Shown: in pieces, positions 36,380 through 47,430 of the stretch
How positions within the stretch are numbered: position 1 is the first letter of the stretch
Layout of the letters: each line of letters opens with the position of its first letter
Assembly (NCBI RefSeq): GCF_023898315.1
Contig: NC_064616.1
Coordinates: 646,408,974-646,472,973, forward strand
Direction of reading: 5' to 3'
DNA from: Schistocerca nitens
Taxonomy: Eukaryota > Arthropoda > Insecta > Orthoptera > Acrididae
DNA length: 64,000 nt
Position numbers and translations under genes: made by a program
The notes under the pieces: generated by a model
What the model was told of the DNA's origin: nothing
The model's database searches: none
Seen by the model: the letters and a program-made list of their open reading frames with translations, nothing else

Positions 36380-37230
36380 CTCCCAACCAACAGAAAGTTC
36401 TTGAACTATTTACTTCAAATTTTTACAAGGTACTCTAATAAACATTTAGATGTTAATACACATTCTACTGGTGTGTTAACATATATACCACATAAAGAGG
36501 ATAAGGAAGTTTGCAAGAAGCTTGAAATGTTCCTGATTGAGTTCAAAGTTTTATACAATATTTTAATAAACATTCGGACAGACATAGGCTACACAGTTTT
36601 TAAGAGAGATACAGTATATAAATATTTATGTACTGTATGAAGGGGAAACATTTCTACCAAAAATCTCGGAATGTTCTTGACAAATTTACTCCAAATGTTT
36701 ACATGATACCCTAGTGTTCAGACAGACATAGGCTACATCGGCTGTGCCCCTTCAGAGGAATCATCCCGACATTGGCCCAGAGTGATTTAGGGAAATAAAG
36801 GAAAACCTAAATCTGGATGGGCAGACATGGGTTTGAACCATTGCCCTCCCAAATGCAAGTCCAGTGTGCTAACTGCTGCGCAACCTCTCTCAGTGGCAAG
36901 TCATTGTTTAAAACTGTTACCCAAAATCTCAAAAAATTTGTGACCAATTTACTTCATATTTTTACACAACACTCTAATAAACATTCTGATGGCCATATAT
37001 AAGGTGAAAAATGTTACGAGAAATCTAAAAAATTTCTTGGTCAATTTACTTTATATTGTTAAATATATGTAACATATACATACTGTGTAAAGGCAGGTCA
37101 TTCATTAATGTTGTTCCTAAAAATCTCAAACAATACTTGCTCAATTTGCTTAAGATTTGTCATGATACTCTTACATGTTCAGATGAACATAGGCTACATA
37201 TTTATTTAATATATATGGTAGACATTTATA
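36380..37230. repeat. Degenerate tandem repeat, left part
   Basis: Related units start near 36385, 36655, 36910, 37010 and 37105. Each has AAATCTC-like, CAATTTACTT-like and GACATAGGCTACAT-like blocks. A SINE sits inside at 36738-36894. A further unit lies at 40190-40290, after the inserted block 37233-40180. Confidence 0.75.
36738..36894 (-). repeat. tRNA-derived SINE (second family)
   Basis: On the minus strand GGTTCAAACC (36830-36839) is a perfect B box, with the A-box end toward 36890. The body carries GATTTAGGGAAAT and AAAACCTAAATC blocks. Part of the same family occurs at 61254-61412. Confidence 0.82.
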
Positions 37231-37232
37231 TA

Positions 37233-38930
37233 GGGTGATTCAAAAGTAACTGTACAAACTTCATAGGTGTAATGTACATGTAAAAATAATTATAAAATGT
37301 CAAGTATTCTTTATTTCAAAGTTATGCAGTAGAGTAGGGATCCCAAGTGCAACACAAACAGCACAAAATTAATTCTTCTCAGAAAGCAATGAGATGAATG
37401 GACCCAAAATTCAACACAACCACTTCTGTACATTTACCCCAGAAAATGTTCAAAATGATGTCCATGTAGACAAAGAAAGTGATTTGCTTGACGTGTTACT
37501 GCTCTTGGAATGTTGCAAGCTCCATTCATCTCATTCTGCACAGCGATTTTCAATTGAGTGCTGTAGTTGCACTACAGTGGGCAATGGCCTTGCCGCAGTG
37601 GATACACCAGTTCCTGTGAGATCACCGAAATTAAGAGCTGTGAGGCGTGGTTGGCACTTGGATGGGTGACCATCCAGGCTGCCATGCACTGTTGCCATTT
37701 TGCAGTGTGCACTGAGCCTCGTGATGCCAATTGAGGAGCTACTTGACCGAATAGTAGCGGCTTTGGTCAAGAATACCATCATAATGACCAGGAGAGCAGT
37801 GTGCTGACGCCACGCCCCTCCTATCCGCATCCTCCACTGAAGATGACACGGTGGTCGGGTGGTCCTGGCAGGCCACTCGTGGCCTGAAGACAGAGTTGCA
37901 GTACAGGTGTCAGTTGCAACACCATACATGAACTCCCTGAGACAACTCCAGATGCAGATGTCCAGGGGGTTAAGATCCAGAGATCTGGTGGCCAAGCAAC
38001 TGGTCCTGCATGACCTATCCACTTATCAGGATAAGCAACATTGAGATACTCTCTTGCCTCCCGACTGAAATGTGCAGGGGCACCATTGTACATAAACTGT
38101 AAATTGGTTTGTGTGGTGAGTTGAACTTTGTGATGTAGACCACCAAATTCATGTTCCAAGAACTTTCGATACACTCTGTCAGTCAAGTGCTGTGGAATAT
38201 CATGTGGTTCAAGTAACTGGTTGTCCAAAATACCACACCAAACGTTCACAGCAAAAAGATTCTGGTATCCTTGTGTTGTAGTTCCACAAGGAATCTCATA
38301 CACCCACACATGCATGTTAGGAGCATTCATGACACCTGCATGGGTAAAGAGGATCTCATCTGTAAAAAGTACCTGACGACTGAACAGTGGATCAGCAGCA
38401 TGGCGCTTGAGTAACCGCTGACATAATTCTGGAGTCTAGGGTAGTCTACAGGTGTCAGCTCCTGTACCTTCTGCAGATGGAATGGATGGAATTGCTGTCT
38501 CCTTAGTGCACACCATACAGTTGACTGAGGAAGCCCAAGAGTGGCACTTATATGGTGGGTATTTATGGTCTGATCTTCATCTACTATTTCCAGGATGTTC
38601 TCAACACCCACTCCAGACAGTTTAGCCCAACATAACTGTTGCTTACCATGAATGCCATATTCTCATAAATGGCTGTCCACAGACGTGAAGATCCAATGGT
38701 TTGGTACTCTTCTGTTGGAAACATTTCCATATTCTAGTATCTTGCTGCTTGAGCACTGCCTTCTGCTGTGCTGCAAAGGAGGTGCACATCTGCATATTTC
38801 CCATTTGAGCACACCATCATACCATACACAACGACTGCAGTCTATGAACTACATTACATTACATCATTTAGTACATCTGGTGTTGCTATGCTACAACAGC
38901 GACAGACGTTGGCTGTACATCTTTTAAATA
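37233..38930 (-). mobile_element. Tc/mariner-superfamily transposase relic split by a 5S SINE
   Basis: The left end candidate is GGGTGATTCAAAAG at 37233. The minus strand encodes helix-turn-helix (38327-38611: T-H-H-I-S-A-T-L-G-L-P-Q-S-T-V) and core (37907-38330: G-G-L-H-H, F-M-Y-N-G-A-P-A-H-F, then Y-P-D-K-W-I-G, W-P-P-D-L). N-G-A-P-A-H replaces the usual D-G-A-P-A-H, so a catalytic Asp is lost. The C-terminal end is at 37400-37565. The right end is not resolved. Confidence 0.78.
37578..37894 (+). repeat. 5S-rRNA-derived SINE
   Basis: 317 bp flanked by 12-bp duplicates GTTGCACTACAG (37566-37577) and GTTGCAGTACAG (37895-37906). The head keeps 5S rRNA landmarks: GATCACCGAAATTAAG (37620-37635) and CTTGGATGGGTGACC (37659-37671 region), which form the internal pol III control region. 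It is not a 5S gene: the 5' end and the sequence past the C box differ. Confidence 0.9.
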
Positions 38931-38967
38931 TATGTAAACGACAAAAAATAATGACACTCCATGAAGT

Positions 38968-40134
38968 AATTATCTGAATGGGATGGAAATTGATAGACAT
39001 AATGTATACAGATGTGTATGACAAATGAGGAGAGTTTCAGATCTTCAGAAACTGAGCAAGTCAGTAACGTGTCGGTCCACCTATGGCCCTTATGCAAGCA
39101 GTTATTTGGTTTGGCACTAATTGAAAAAGTTGCTGGATGTCCTCCTGAAGGATGTTGTACAAAATTCTGCTCAGTTGGTGCATCAGATCATAAAAATCCC
39201 TAGACGGTTGGAGGAACCTGACCATAATGCTCCAAACATTATCGATTGGGGAGAGATCCAGCAACCTTATTGGCAAAGATGGGATTTGGCAAGCATGGAG
39301 ACAAGCAATAGAAACTCTCAATATGTATGGTCAGTAATTATCTTGCTGAAATGAAAGTTCATGTTGGCCTGCTGTGGAACAAAATGGCATCCTGGTTGTC
39401 AGGCAATATAGCAGGCAGCAGTCAGGTTGGTATCACACTACTGTCCTGGGTGTACCCAGACACATCTTCTGCCTGGAATCTAATTGACTGGAGTAGAATT
39501 ATCTTCAGTGATGGGTTCCACTTTGAACTAAGTCCCAATGATCTGCAAAGATGTGTCTGGAGATTCCCTGGATAGCAGTGGGATACCAACCTGACTGTTA
39601 CCCACTGTATGACCTGACAACCAGGATGCCATTTTGTTTCATAGCAGGATCAGTTTGGTTGTTATCTGTGGCACCTTTACAGCACAGTGGTGTGTCGACT
39701 ATATTCTACACCCCGTTAAGTTTCCCTTTGTGACAGGTAATCCTGAGCTTACATTTCAGCAAGATAAAGCCTGCCCGCACATGGCAAAAGTTTCTACTGC
39801 TTGTCTTCGTGTTTGCAAAACCCTACTGTGGCCAGCAAGTTCACCAGATCTCTCCTTACTTGAGGACATTCGGATGATTTTGATAATCTAAAACGCCAAT
39901 TTGGCAGAATTTGGCATGATATTCCTCAGGAGGGCATCTAACAACTCTATCACTCAGTGCCAAGCAAAATAACTGCTTGCATAGGGACCAGAGGTGGACC
40001 AACGCATTATTGACTTGTCCAATTTATGAAGTTCTCTCTCTTGAATAAATCATACAATTTTTCTGAAATTTTAATCATTTGTTTCTCTGCACAGGTATGT
40101 CTCATCTACTGATTTCTGTCCCATTTGGATAATT
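38968..40134. mobile_element. Foldback Tc1-like element with two inverted 3' halves
   Basis: The outer ends AATTATCTGAATGGGA (38968) and, reversed, AATTATCCAAATGGGA (to 40134) match. The left arm (38968-39403) encodes a transposase C-terminus on the minus strand (Q-Q-D, then L-D-L-S-P-I-D-N-V-W). The right arm (39613-40134) encodes the same on the plus strand (F-Q-Q-D-K-A-C-P-H, S-S-P-D-L-S). The arms meet with 26 exactly complementary bases (39378-39403 with 39613-39638). The loop (39404-39612) encodes F-S-D-G-F-H-F on the plus strand. Confidence 0.9.
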
Positions 40135-40189
40135 GTTTTGTGGTGTGTCTTTTTTTTCTTTATTTTCAAGTGTATGTATTTTATATATA

Positions 40190-40290
40190 AAGGGGAAACA
40201 TCATTGACAAACATTTCGAAAAGTTTTTGACAATATTACTTCAAATTGTTACATGATACGCTACTAAAATTCAGACTGACATAGAGTATC
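40190..40290. repeat. Degenerate tandem repeat, right part
   Basis: Unit with GGGGAAACAT, ATTACTTCAAATTGTTACA and CAGACTGACATAG blocks, matching the array at 36380-37230. Confidence 0.7.
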
Positions 40291-40816
40291 TTTTTTTTAA
40301 AAAAAAAAAGCCAAGTTACTGTCAGAACAGGTCATAAAATAAGCAATTTCATACCAAGACATCTTGCATTCCAATATTTCAAATTTATTTTCTTTCTCGT
40401 GGGCAGTTTTAACTTAGATTACAGGGCATATAACCAATAAGCAAACTACTACTTCCACATATATTTTGTTCCTTACGTATAAATTTAAACAAAAATTGTG
40501 TAGACAACAATGTGCTGTTTTTTTTTCTTTATTGCACTCAGTTTTAAGAGGAAAGGTGAATGCTGTATTTATGGCTTATTGACATATGATAAGAATAACA
40601 CCATGGAACATGAATCATCCAAAACTTTGCAGTATACCCATTCACATATTAAAACTATGAGAAATTCTGTCATTGAAACTATTGTCCTCACAGATCCAGC
40701 AGCAGGAAAAGCCTCTTTGGTACCCCTTATATTACTGACCATCTCCAATTCGCCTATTTATTTTAAGTGACTTCATTTCTCATTTCGTTTGCAATAACAA
40801 TAAACAAAGCTCCAGG
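40291..40816. other. No recognised feature
   Basis: AT-rich, with an 86-codon plus frame (40510-40770) lacking known motifs. Confidence 0.4.
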
Positions 40817-41012
40817 TCAGGCAGAGAGAGGAAAAGGAGATGAACAGAGTGGGGGAGGGGAAGAAAATGGACAGAGAGAAGGAGGAGTATATGGACAGAG
40901 AGAGGGGTGAGAAGGAGATGGACATAGAGACCGGGGAAGAGGAGGAGACAGACAAAGAGAGTGAGAGGAGGTGACAGAAAGAGAGAAGGGGAAGGGGAGA
41001 AGGAAATTAGGA
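40817..41012. repeat. GA-rich minisatellite-like tract
   Basis: Purine-rich on the plus strand with repeated GGACAGAGAGA and GGAGATGGACA units of irregular length. Confidence 0.85.
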
Positions 41013-41018
41013 CATCTA

Positions 41019-42197
41019 CATTGATCAGCCAGAACATTATGACCACCTGCCTAACAGCCTGTATGTCCACCTTTGTCATGGATAACAGAAGCAACGCATT
41101 GTGGTTTGGAAGCAATGAGGCCTTGGTAGGTCACCCAGAGGGAGTTGGCATTATTTCTGCACACATCACCTAATTCCCATAAATTCTGAGTTGGGAGGTG
41201 ATGAGCTCTGATGCCTCATTCACTCATATCCCAGATTTGTTCGATCAGGTTCGGATATAATGAGTTGAGGGCCCAGCACATCAATTGGAATCACCACTGT
41301 GTTCCTCGAACTACTCCATCACACTCCTGGCCTTGTGACATGGTGTATTATCTTGTTGAAAAATGCCACTGCTGTCAGGAAACATGATTGTCAAGAACAG
41401 CCACTGTACGATACTCCATGGCCATCATGGTGTCTTGCACAAGCTCCACTGGATCCATGAATGCCCATGTGAATGTTCCCCAGAGCATAATGGAGCTGCC
41501 ACTAGATTGTCTCCCTTCTGCAGCACAAGTGTCAAGGAGTCCTGCCCTGGAAGACAGTGGATTTGCACAGCACTCCCATTGGCATGGTGAAGAAGGTATC
41601 GGGATTCATCAGACCATGCAATGTTCTGCCACTGCACCAACGTCCAGTGCCAATGGTCAAATGCCCATTTCATGGTGTTAACATTGGCACATGCTTGGGC
41701 TATCAGCTGCAGAGGCTAATTGTTAGGAGTGTTCAGTGAATTGTGTGTTCATACACACGTGTACTCTGCCCAGCATTAAATTCTGATGTTAGTTCCACCA
41801 CAGTTCACTGCCTGTGCTGTTTTAACAGTCTGCCCAGCCTATGATATCCAACATCTGTACTGAGGAGCGGCTGCGCAATCCCACAATGCCTGAATGTGGT
41901 TTCACCTTGGTTTCGCCACATGTTGAAGATACCACAGCACTCCTTGAACACCTGACAAGTCATCCAGTTTCCAAAATGCTCATGCCAAGCCTCTGGGCCA
42001 TCACAGTCTGCCCCTGGTCAAACTCAGATAGACTGTGTGCCTTCCCCATTCTACACACATACAGCATGTTCACTGATACAACATGCACCATGTGTGTGTC
42101 TGATTGGCAGTCATTCATCACCAGGTGATGCTGCTAGTGCCTGGATGGGTTTCTATCAATAGTAAGTCGGTGGTCATAATGTTCTGGCTGATCAGTG
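41019..42197 (-). mobile_element. Tc1-like transposon (1.18 kb), decayed
   Basis: TIRs starting C-A-(T/C)-TGATCAGCCAG extend ~30 bp and are flanked by TA (41017-41018 and 42198-42199). The minus strand at 41425-41673 encodes W-S-D-E-S-R-Y after W-x-x-I-A, the first catalytic Asp region of Tc1 transposase. The remaining transposase is heavily broken. The fragment at 1-236 is the same family. Confidence 0.92.
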
Positions 42198-42495
42198 TAT
42201 ATTTAGCAATTGTGGGGCATTGCTGGGTTTGGTAGTCCTGAATAAAGACAATTTCAGGAGATATAACAAATTTATAGCATCTTTGCATGTTTAAAATATA
42301 TTTTCTTTAGTGGGTCACAGTTACAAATCTTCAGAAATTAGATACTTCTTATTGACAGATGATAAATAAATGTTTTTCTTCATGTAAATGAATAATGTTT
42401 TGAATAAATATTTTCATTTGTTACTCATGAATAACAAATAATAATTTCTACCTGTATTCATTATACATAATTTGAATAAATTTTGCCCAACTCTG

Positions 42496-42790
42496 TCTCC
42501 TACCAGTCAAGCAGGGTGACACAGAATGTTTCAGAGTGTCCATTACTTATTTTTGGATGACAGGTGTAGATGAGAATGGTTTATAATCTGCTTGGTGCAC
42601 AGTACAGTGACATTCCCTTGTGGTGGTCAGATGTGGTCAATCGGAACCTTGGCAAGTCTTCTTGCCCTCATATACCCATGGTGTCCAACATCAGGCCACT
42701 GTCACATCTAGATACCCCAAAAATACAGATATTTCATTATTCAATGAGCCAGACAAATGAGTATGAAACTACATTCAGATCGGAGTTCTC
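42496..42790 (-). mobile_element. Tc1-like element X, piece 3 of 3
   Basis: Starts with TCTCCTAC, the right target duplication of the hAT-like block, and continues the sense of 28383-28723. The right terminal repeat is missing. Confidence 0.68.
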
Positions 42791-43186
42791 CACTTGTTTG
42801 TAACTTTGTGAGATCAGTTTCCTTTTCCTAGACAAGAGCTGTCAACATATTAACTGCCATGCATTTTCAATACTAGTTGCTGTATACCAGAATCAAATAG
42901 AAATGGTATCTTTGTGCAAATAAAATATTCTAGATCCAATAAAATATTTCCACATTGTAACCAGAATGAGCTCCCAACCTGAAAGCTGGGTCTTCAATGA
43001 AATGCAACATGTAGCACTATGCGTGTTTATTACAAAAAGCAACATACAGCCAGAAATGTACTGAGCTCCTGGGTAGAGTGTGCAGCTATTTACACAAATG
43101 TCGAATATTACAGAAGACATGAGCATTATAAACATAATATATTTCAGGAACCTTCCAGACCTAATAAATACTACATGTCAAATAAT
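42791..43186. other. No recognised feature
   Basis: No coding motif or repeat identified. Confidence 0.4.
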
Positions 43187-43955
43187 TTAGGTGCTTTTAT
43201 TTGAACTGATCATCCACAGAACAGCAACCAGTGACATTAACTGATACGCCACACAGTATGCAGTACAGTATCTGGCATTACTCCCTGTCCTGGAGAAACG
43301 ATGACCCACTGTTTCCTCTGGAGCAGACAACAGAACACTTGATCTAGATCTTGTCAGTGGTCCTCTGAATGGCAGTGCAGGTGGATCCTCACATTCTGGC
43401 CATGTCACCACATCCTCTTCACTGTAATGAGCATCCAAGATAGCCCTGCAGTTGTTGAGAGCATGTCTGTCAACACATTATTGAAGCATTCTGTGAAGGA
43501 ATTTGTGTCTCAACTGGACAACCTTTCCCCAATCAGAGCTCATCATACAGGGTGTGCTCTATGCTTCAAAATGACATTTTCTACAAGGAACTTTGCAATT
43601 TCTTGAGCTTTGGCAGTTGGTATAGCTTTGCAATTTCTCAAGCTTTGGCAGATGGTACAGCTTTGCTGACAGCTTAGTAGGTGAGGTAGTCAGTGCATAC
43701 TATAATCAGTTGATTTCTGTTTGTCAACTTTGGAAACCTCCCCAGATGGCAATTCCAGTTCAATACAAGTGTGCTACTGTAGGCGGAACTGGTGCCAGAT
43801 GCCCTCGAGTCAACTGCAGCACATACTTCCATATTAGCATTTCTTACAGTGGCTCACATATTGTCTACTGGAGTGATAGAGATCTGGTCAGTGACACCTG
43901 CATCTGGTTCTGTCCCCCTCGAATCCATTCCACTGCCATCATAATGCCATAAATT
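43187..43955 (-). mobile_element. gypsy integrase fragment
   Basis: The minus strand reads G-R-F-P-K-L-T-N, then I-I-V-C-T-D-Y-L-T, A-V-S-K-A-V-P-S-A (about 43600-43750), an integrase core start with its first Asp. At 43187-43438 comes a tail with E-E-D-V-V-T-W-P-E-C and L-P-F-R-G-P-L-T-R-S-R, the type of sequence found at pol C-termini. The middle of the core appears deleted. Confidence 0.6.
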
Positions 43956-43964
43956 TCACATTAA

Positions 43965-46610
43965 TTTCTAGTGTTATGGAAGGCACACTTGGAAGACCTT
44001 ATCAGGGAAAACAGATAAACAACTGAGTGCATTCCCTTGCAAGGAGCCATCAGTATACACAACAGTAAAACTATGTAAGTACTTAAAATGGAAGAAAACA
44101 GATTTTTAAAACCATAATCTGAAGTACAAGTTTTATTGTACTGGGTCAAGCTTAAAATCACTTTGGAGCTCAGAACATGCCAAGGGGGCAATTTGTTCCA
44201 TTCCTGGCTGTGTAACTGGTCTGATACATCCAGATCCAGCAGCACATACAACTGATTCCTAAACAGCCGCTCAAAGTTCGGGGGAGACTGTCACACTAAA
44301 TGCTACTGACTGAATCAGTGGTAAGATCTTTTCAAGGGCTATCTAGCCAGGAGGTGGCACCACCAAATCTGGAGTGGTGATTCACCAGCCTCTACTCACA
44401 GAATCTGAACTGAGCTGGTCCAATAGGCTCCAGCCCTCATGGTGGTCAGCGTCTAACATCTTGAGGCAGGAAGTATGTGCTGATCCATGAACCACGCTGC
44501 TATAATCTAATTGTGGTCTGACTAATGCCCTACACAACTGCAGGAAGCTCAACCTGTCAGTTGCCCATGCCTTTTTGCTGAGGCGATGCTCTTTGTTCAC
44601 AGGTCTTAGAGGTGCAAGAGCCTGGGTCAATTCCAGCCTCCTGATGGTCAGCTGCAGTTGCCTAGTTGTTGTCATAAGTTAGGAGGAAGAGTGGAAAATT
44701 GTCATCATCCACAAACAAACAGCATTTAACAGGAGAGATGCCATTGATAGTTATTGCAAACAGTGTGATACTGAGTGTAGTGTCTTTGGGGGTCCTCCTC
44801 CTGAACACAGCAGTCAGACAATGTATCACTAGCGCGATATCAAAAGCACCTGTCCTCAAGGGAGGAATGGATAAGAAGCACCAGACTTCCACATAGTTCT
44901 CATCCATCAAGGATGTTGTACCTCCAACTGGTTTTACAAGGTGACACCTGTAGAATTCAGTTGCCAAGGGAGGAATGGTAACACCTGAAACCACAATGGA
45001 ACCATCACAGGTGACTTTAGGATTGAAGGAGCCAGTGAAGGCAGCAGTTGGCCATGTGCTTGACAGTCTTACGCATACAACCAGTAAGGGCTATTCTTCG
45101 ATAACTGCTATGGTCGGTAAAATCCTTGCCTTGTTTCCATAATGGATCTAATGAAATGAAATGATCATGAAGCACTGATGGCTAGGAGGCTTAGTCTGGG
45201 AAAGTTTGGCTGCCGGGTTGCATGTCTTATTGCAGGTGATGCCACATTGGGCGACTTACATGTCCGTGACGATGAGGACAACGAAACACAGAGTTCATGA
45301 ACAGAGAAAATATACAACCCAGCCAGGAATTGAATCCAGGCCCGCTGCACGGCAGCAAACCCATTACCACTCGGCTAAGCAGGCAGCCAATGGATTTAAT
45401 ATTGCCTCCTTCAGGTGGTAAGGTACTGCCCATAAAACTGGATCTGTTTGAAACAAGACAGGCGTTTGCCTTTGGTTCCAGGGGACAGATGATGAAGCAC
45501 AGCATAATGAATCTCATCCATTCCTGGAACACTGTCTCTGATCCAAGCAGAGCCACCTCCAATTGCTACATGGAGAACAGATTATTGCAGACCTCCTCAC
45601 TACATGAGAAGAAGTGGAGAAACATCACCTCCACAGTCCTATGGAACATTGGAAATTCAGGAGTTTGTCCAGAAGGTGCACTGTGTAAAAAAGTAGTTGG
45701 CTAAAATCGGAGTCAAGTCTTCAGAGGTATCCACCAAGACTCCACTTCTCAACAAGCCATAAGGGGAGGTGTACTGGCGTTGTCTGAAATTTAACTTACT
45801 GATTGCCAAACTTGTGCAGCGGAGCTGGGCCAATTAAAGGAACTCACGAATGCCTTCCACCAATTCCTCTTCCATTCTTTTGTCACTTGCCTTGCTTACA
45901 CTCTCACAGATTTGAAGATTTTCTAATGTAATGGTGCTTGAATTTCTGCAAAGCAGCATGCCTGGCTTGGACTGCAATGTGGTATTCTTTATTCCACCAA
46001 GGAACAGACGGTCATCTGAGTGGTTGCTAGACTGGGGAATGGAATCAGCAGCAGCTCAGTGGATCACACTAGTGATGTATTTGACCATCTCCTGGGAACA
46101 TTCCTGTTGGTCGAAGATGGCGTGCTAATTGTATCGTAACCAAATTGCCCTTTGAAGCATCCATCTTTGACGTCTCCTGTCAATCAATGTCCAAGTCAGC
46201 AGGTGAACCCACATTGGAAAGTGGCAACTGGAATGCAATTCTGTGGCAACTCCCCACTAAACAGTAGACGAAAAACAAAGGTCAACAGCTGACAATTACC
46301 GTGTAGCTGTAGGAGAGTTTATAATCTGACCAGAATTCAAAAGGCAGACACACTCTGGATGGACAAGGTGCTTTTTAATTTACTACTTGGGTATGTGGTA
46401 GCCGAGCCCCACAGCGCATTGTGTGTATTGAAGCACCTGTGAGGAGGAATGGTTGGGTGAATGACATGAAAGCTCTGTCAGTGCGTCTGCATCCAACAGA
46501 TCATGAGGTGGAAGATATAAAGAGCATACCGTGATTTTAGCTGGTGTGAAAACTTCACGTGCAACTGTCTGTAAGCTATGTTAAGAGGAACAAGAGAGAA
46601 GTTGCATCTG
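43965..46610 (-). mobile_element. I/R1-type LINE with RNase H (LINE D)
   Basis: Minus strand, in order: endonuclease end near 46200-46330 (D-L-C-F-S-S, then H-F-P), linker near 45950-46030 (P-x-W-W-N-K-E-Y), and RT start at 44995-45135 (S-S-Y-R-R-I-A-L-T-G-C, then C-G-F-R). RT palm is at 44662-44994 (T-L-F-A-I-T-I-N-G-I, then F-V-D-D), RT end at 44382-44675 (C-R-A-L-V-R-P-Q-L-D-Y) and RNase H start near 44050 (V-Y-T-D-G-S-L). Stops throughout. A SINE interrupts it at 45149-45388. Confidence 0.82.
45149..45388 (-). repeat. tRNA-derived SINE (third family) in LINE D
   Basis: On the minus strand an A box TAGCCGAGTGG (about 45372-45382) and B-box-like GGATTCAATTCC (about 45329-45340). The 3' end carries AATGAAATGAAATG-type pentamers read in reverse at 45149-45162. 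It sits just upstream of the LINE RT start. Confidence 0.85.
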
Positions 46611-46943
46611 TCATCAACAAGTAACTGTCCCCCCCCCCCCCCCCCTTAGCTCTGCTGCCAGTAAAATCATCTTCTCTATAGGGTAGGCGTCCTCTCAATG
46701 GAGGTGTGTAAGTGATTTTAAATGAGTTTCTTGTAAGAAGATGCAGAATGGTCTCTTCTGCGCAAGGAGCTGCAGTTCTTCCAAATGTAACCGATTTCTG
46801 TTTAATTCCACTGCAATAAAGGTCCCTATGAGAACCGTTGATTAGCGATGGTTGCCCTTGTCCTCCTCCCTCCCTCCCTCAGCAGTGGCGATTTACCCAA
46901 GAGGTCAGGGGGAACATCAGACAGTGCCTGGCTCTCCAGGTCA
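46611..46943. other. No recognised gene; 17-base C run
   Basis: C run at 46629-46645; otherwise nothing identified. Confidence 0.5.
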
Positions 46944-47430
46944 CATCTACATTACTATTCTGCAATTCACAATTAAGTGCCTGACAGAAGGTTCATTGTG
47001 CCACCTTCAAGCTATTTCTCTACTTTTCCACTATTGAACAGTGTGCGAGAAAAACAAATGCTTAAATTTTTCAGTGCAAGCTTTGATTTCTCTTATTTTA
47101 TTACAATGATCACTCCTCCCTATGCAGGTGGACACCAACAAGATATTTATTCGTTTGGAGGAGATATTTGGTGATTAAAATTTTGTTGAAAGACCCTGCT
47201 GCAACAAAAAATATATTTTTTTTAATAGCTGCCACCCCAACTCGCATATCACACCCATGACATTCTCTCCCCCATTTTGCAGTAATACAAAATGAACTGC
47301 CTTTCATTGAACTTTTTCGAAGTTCTCCATCAATACTATCTGATGCAAATCCCACATCTCACAGAAATACTCCAAAAGATGACCAACAGGTGTAGTGTAG
47401 GCAGTCTCTTTAGTAAACTTGTTGCATCTT
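46944..47430 (-). mobile_element. CR1-like LINE copy A3 (3' end only)
   Basis: Reverse-complement sequence matches the 3' ends of A1 and A2, including the CATCTACAT-type terminus at 46945 and AAGTGCCTGACAGA. The RT C-terminus remnant reads L-L-E-Y-F-C near 47380. Strongly 5'-truncated. Confidence 0.85.

Larger units (their letters stand above)
28724..42495. mobile_element. Block bounded by hAT-like ends (13.8 kb, filled with later insertions)
   Basis: The left end reads CAGAGGTGGGCAATATT and the right end, reversed, CAGAGTTGGGCAAAATT. They are flanked by 8-bp near-duplicates TCTCCAAC (28716-28723) and TCTCCTAC (42496-42503). hAT elements have CAG-type ends and 8-bp duplications. No hAT transposase is visible. 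The original element was probably a short AT-rich non-autonomous one (about 28724-28925 plus about 42220-42495), later filled by LINEs and DNA transposons. Confidence 0.72.

Noticed and set aside
37578-37700. A 5S rRNA gene
   Set aside because: Only the internal segment matches 5S; a 12-bp target duplication encloses a 317-bp unit, so it is a SINE.
40773-41115. Ser/Leu-rich minus frames
   Set aside because: They are the antisense of the GA-rich minisatellite.
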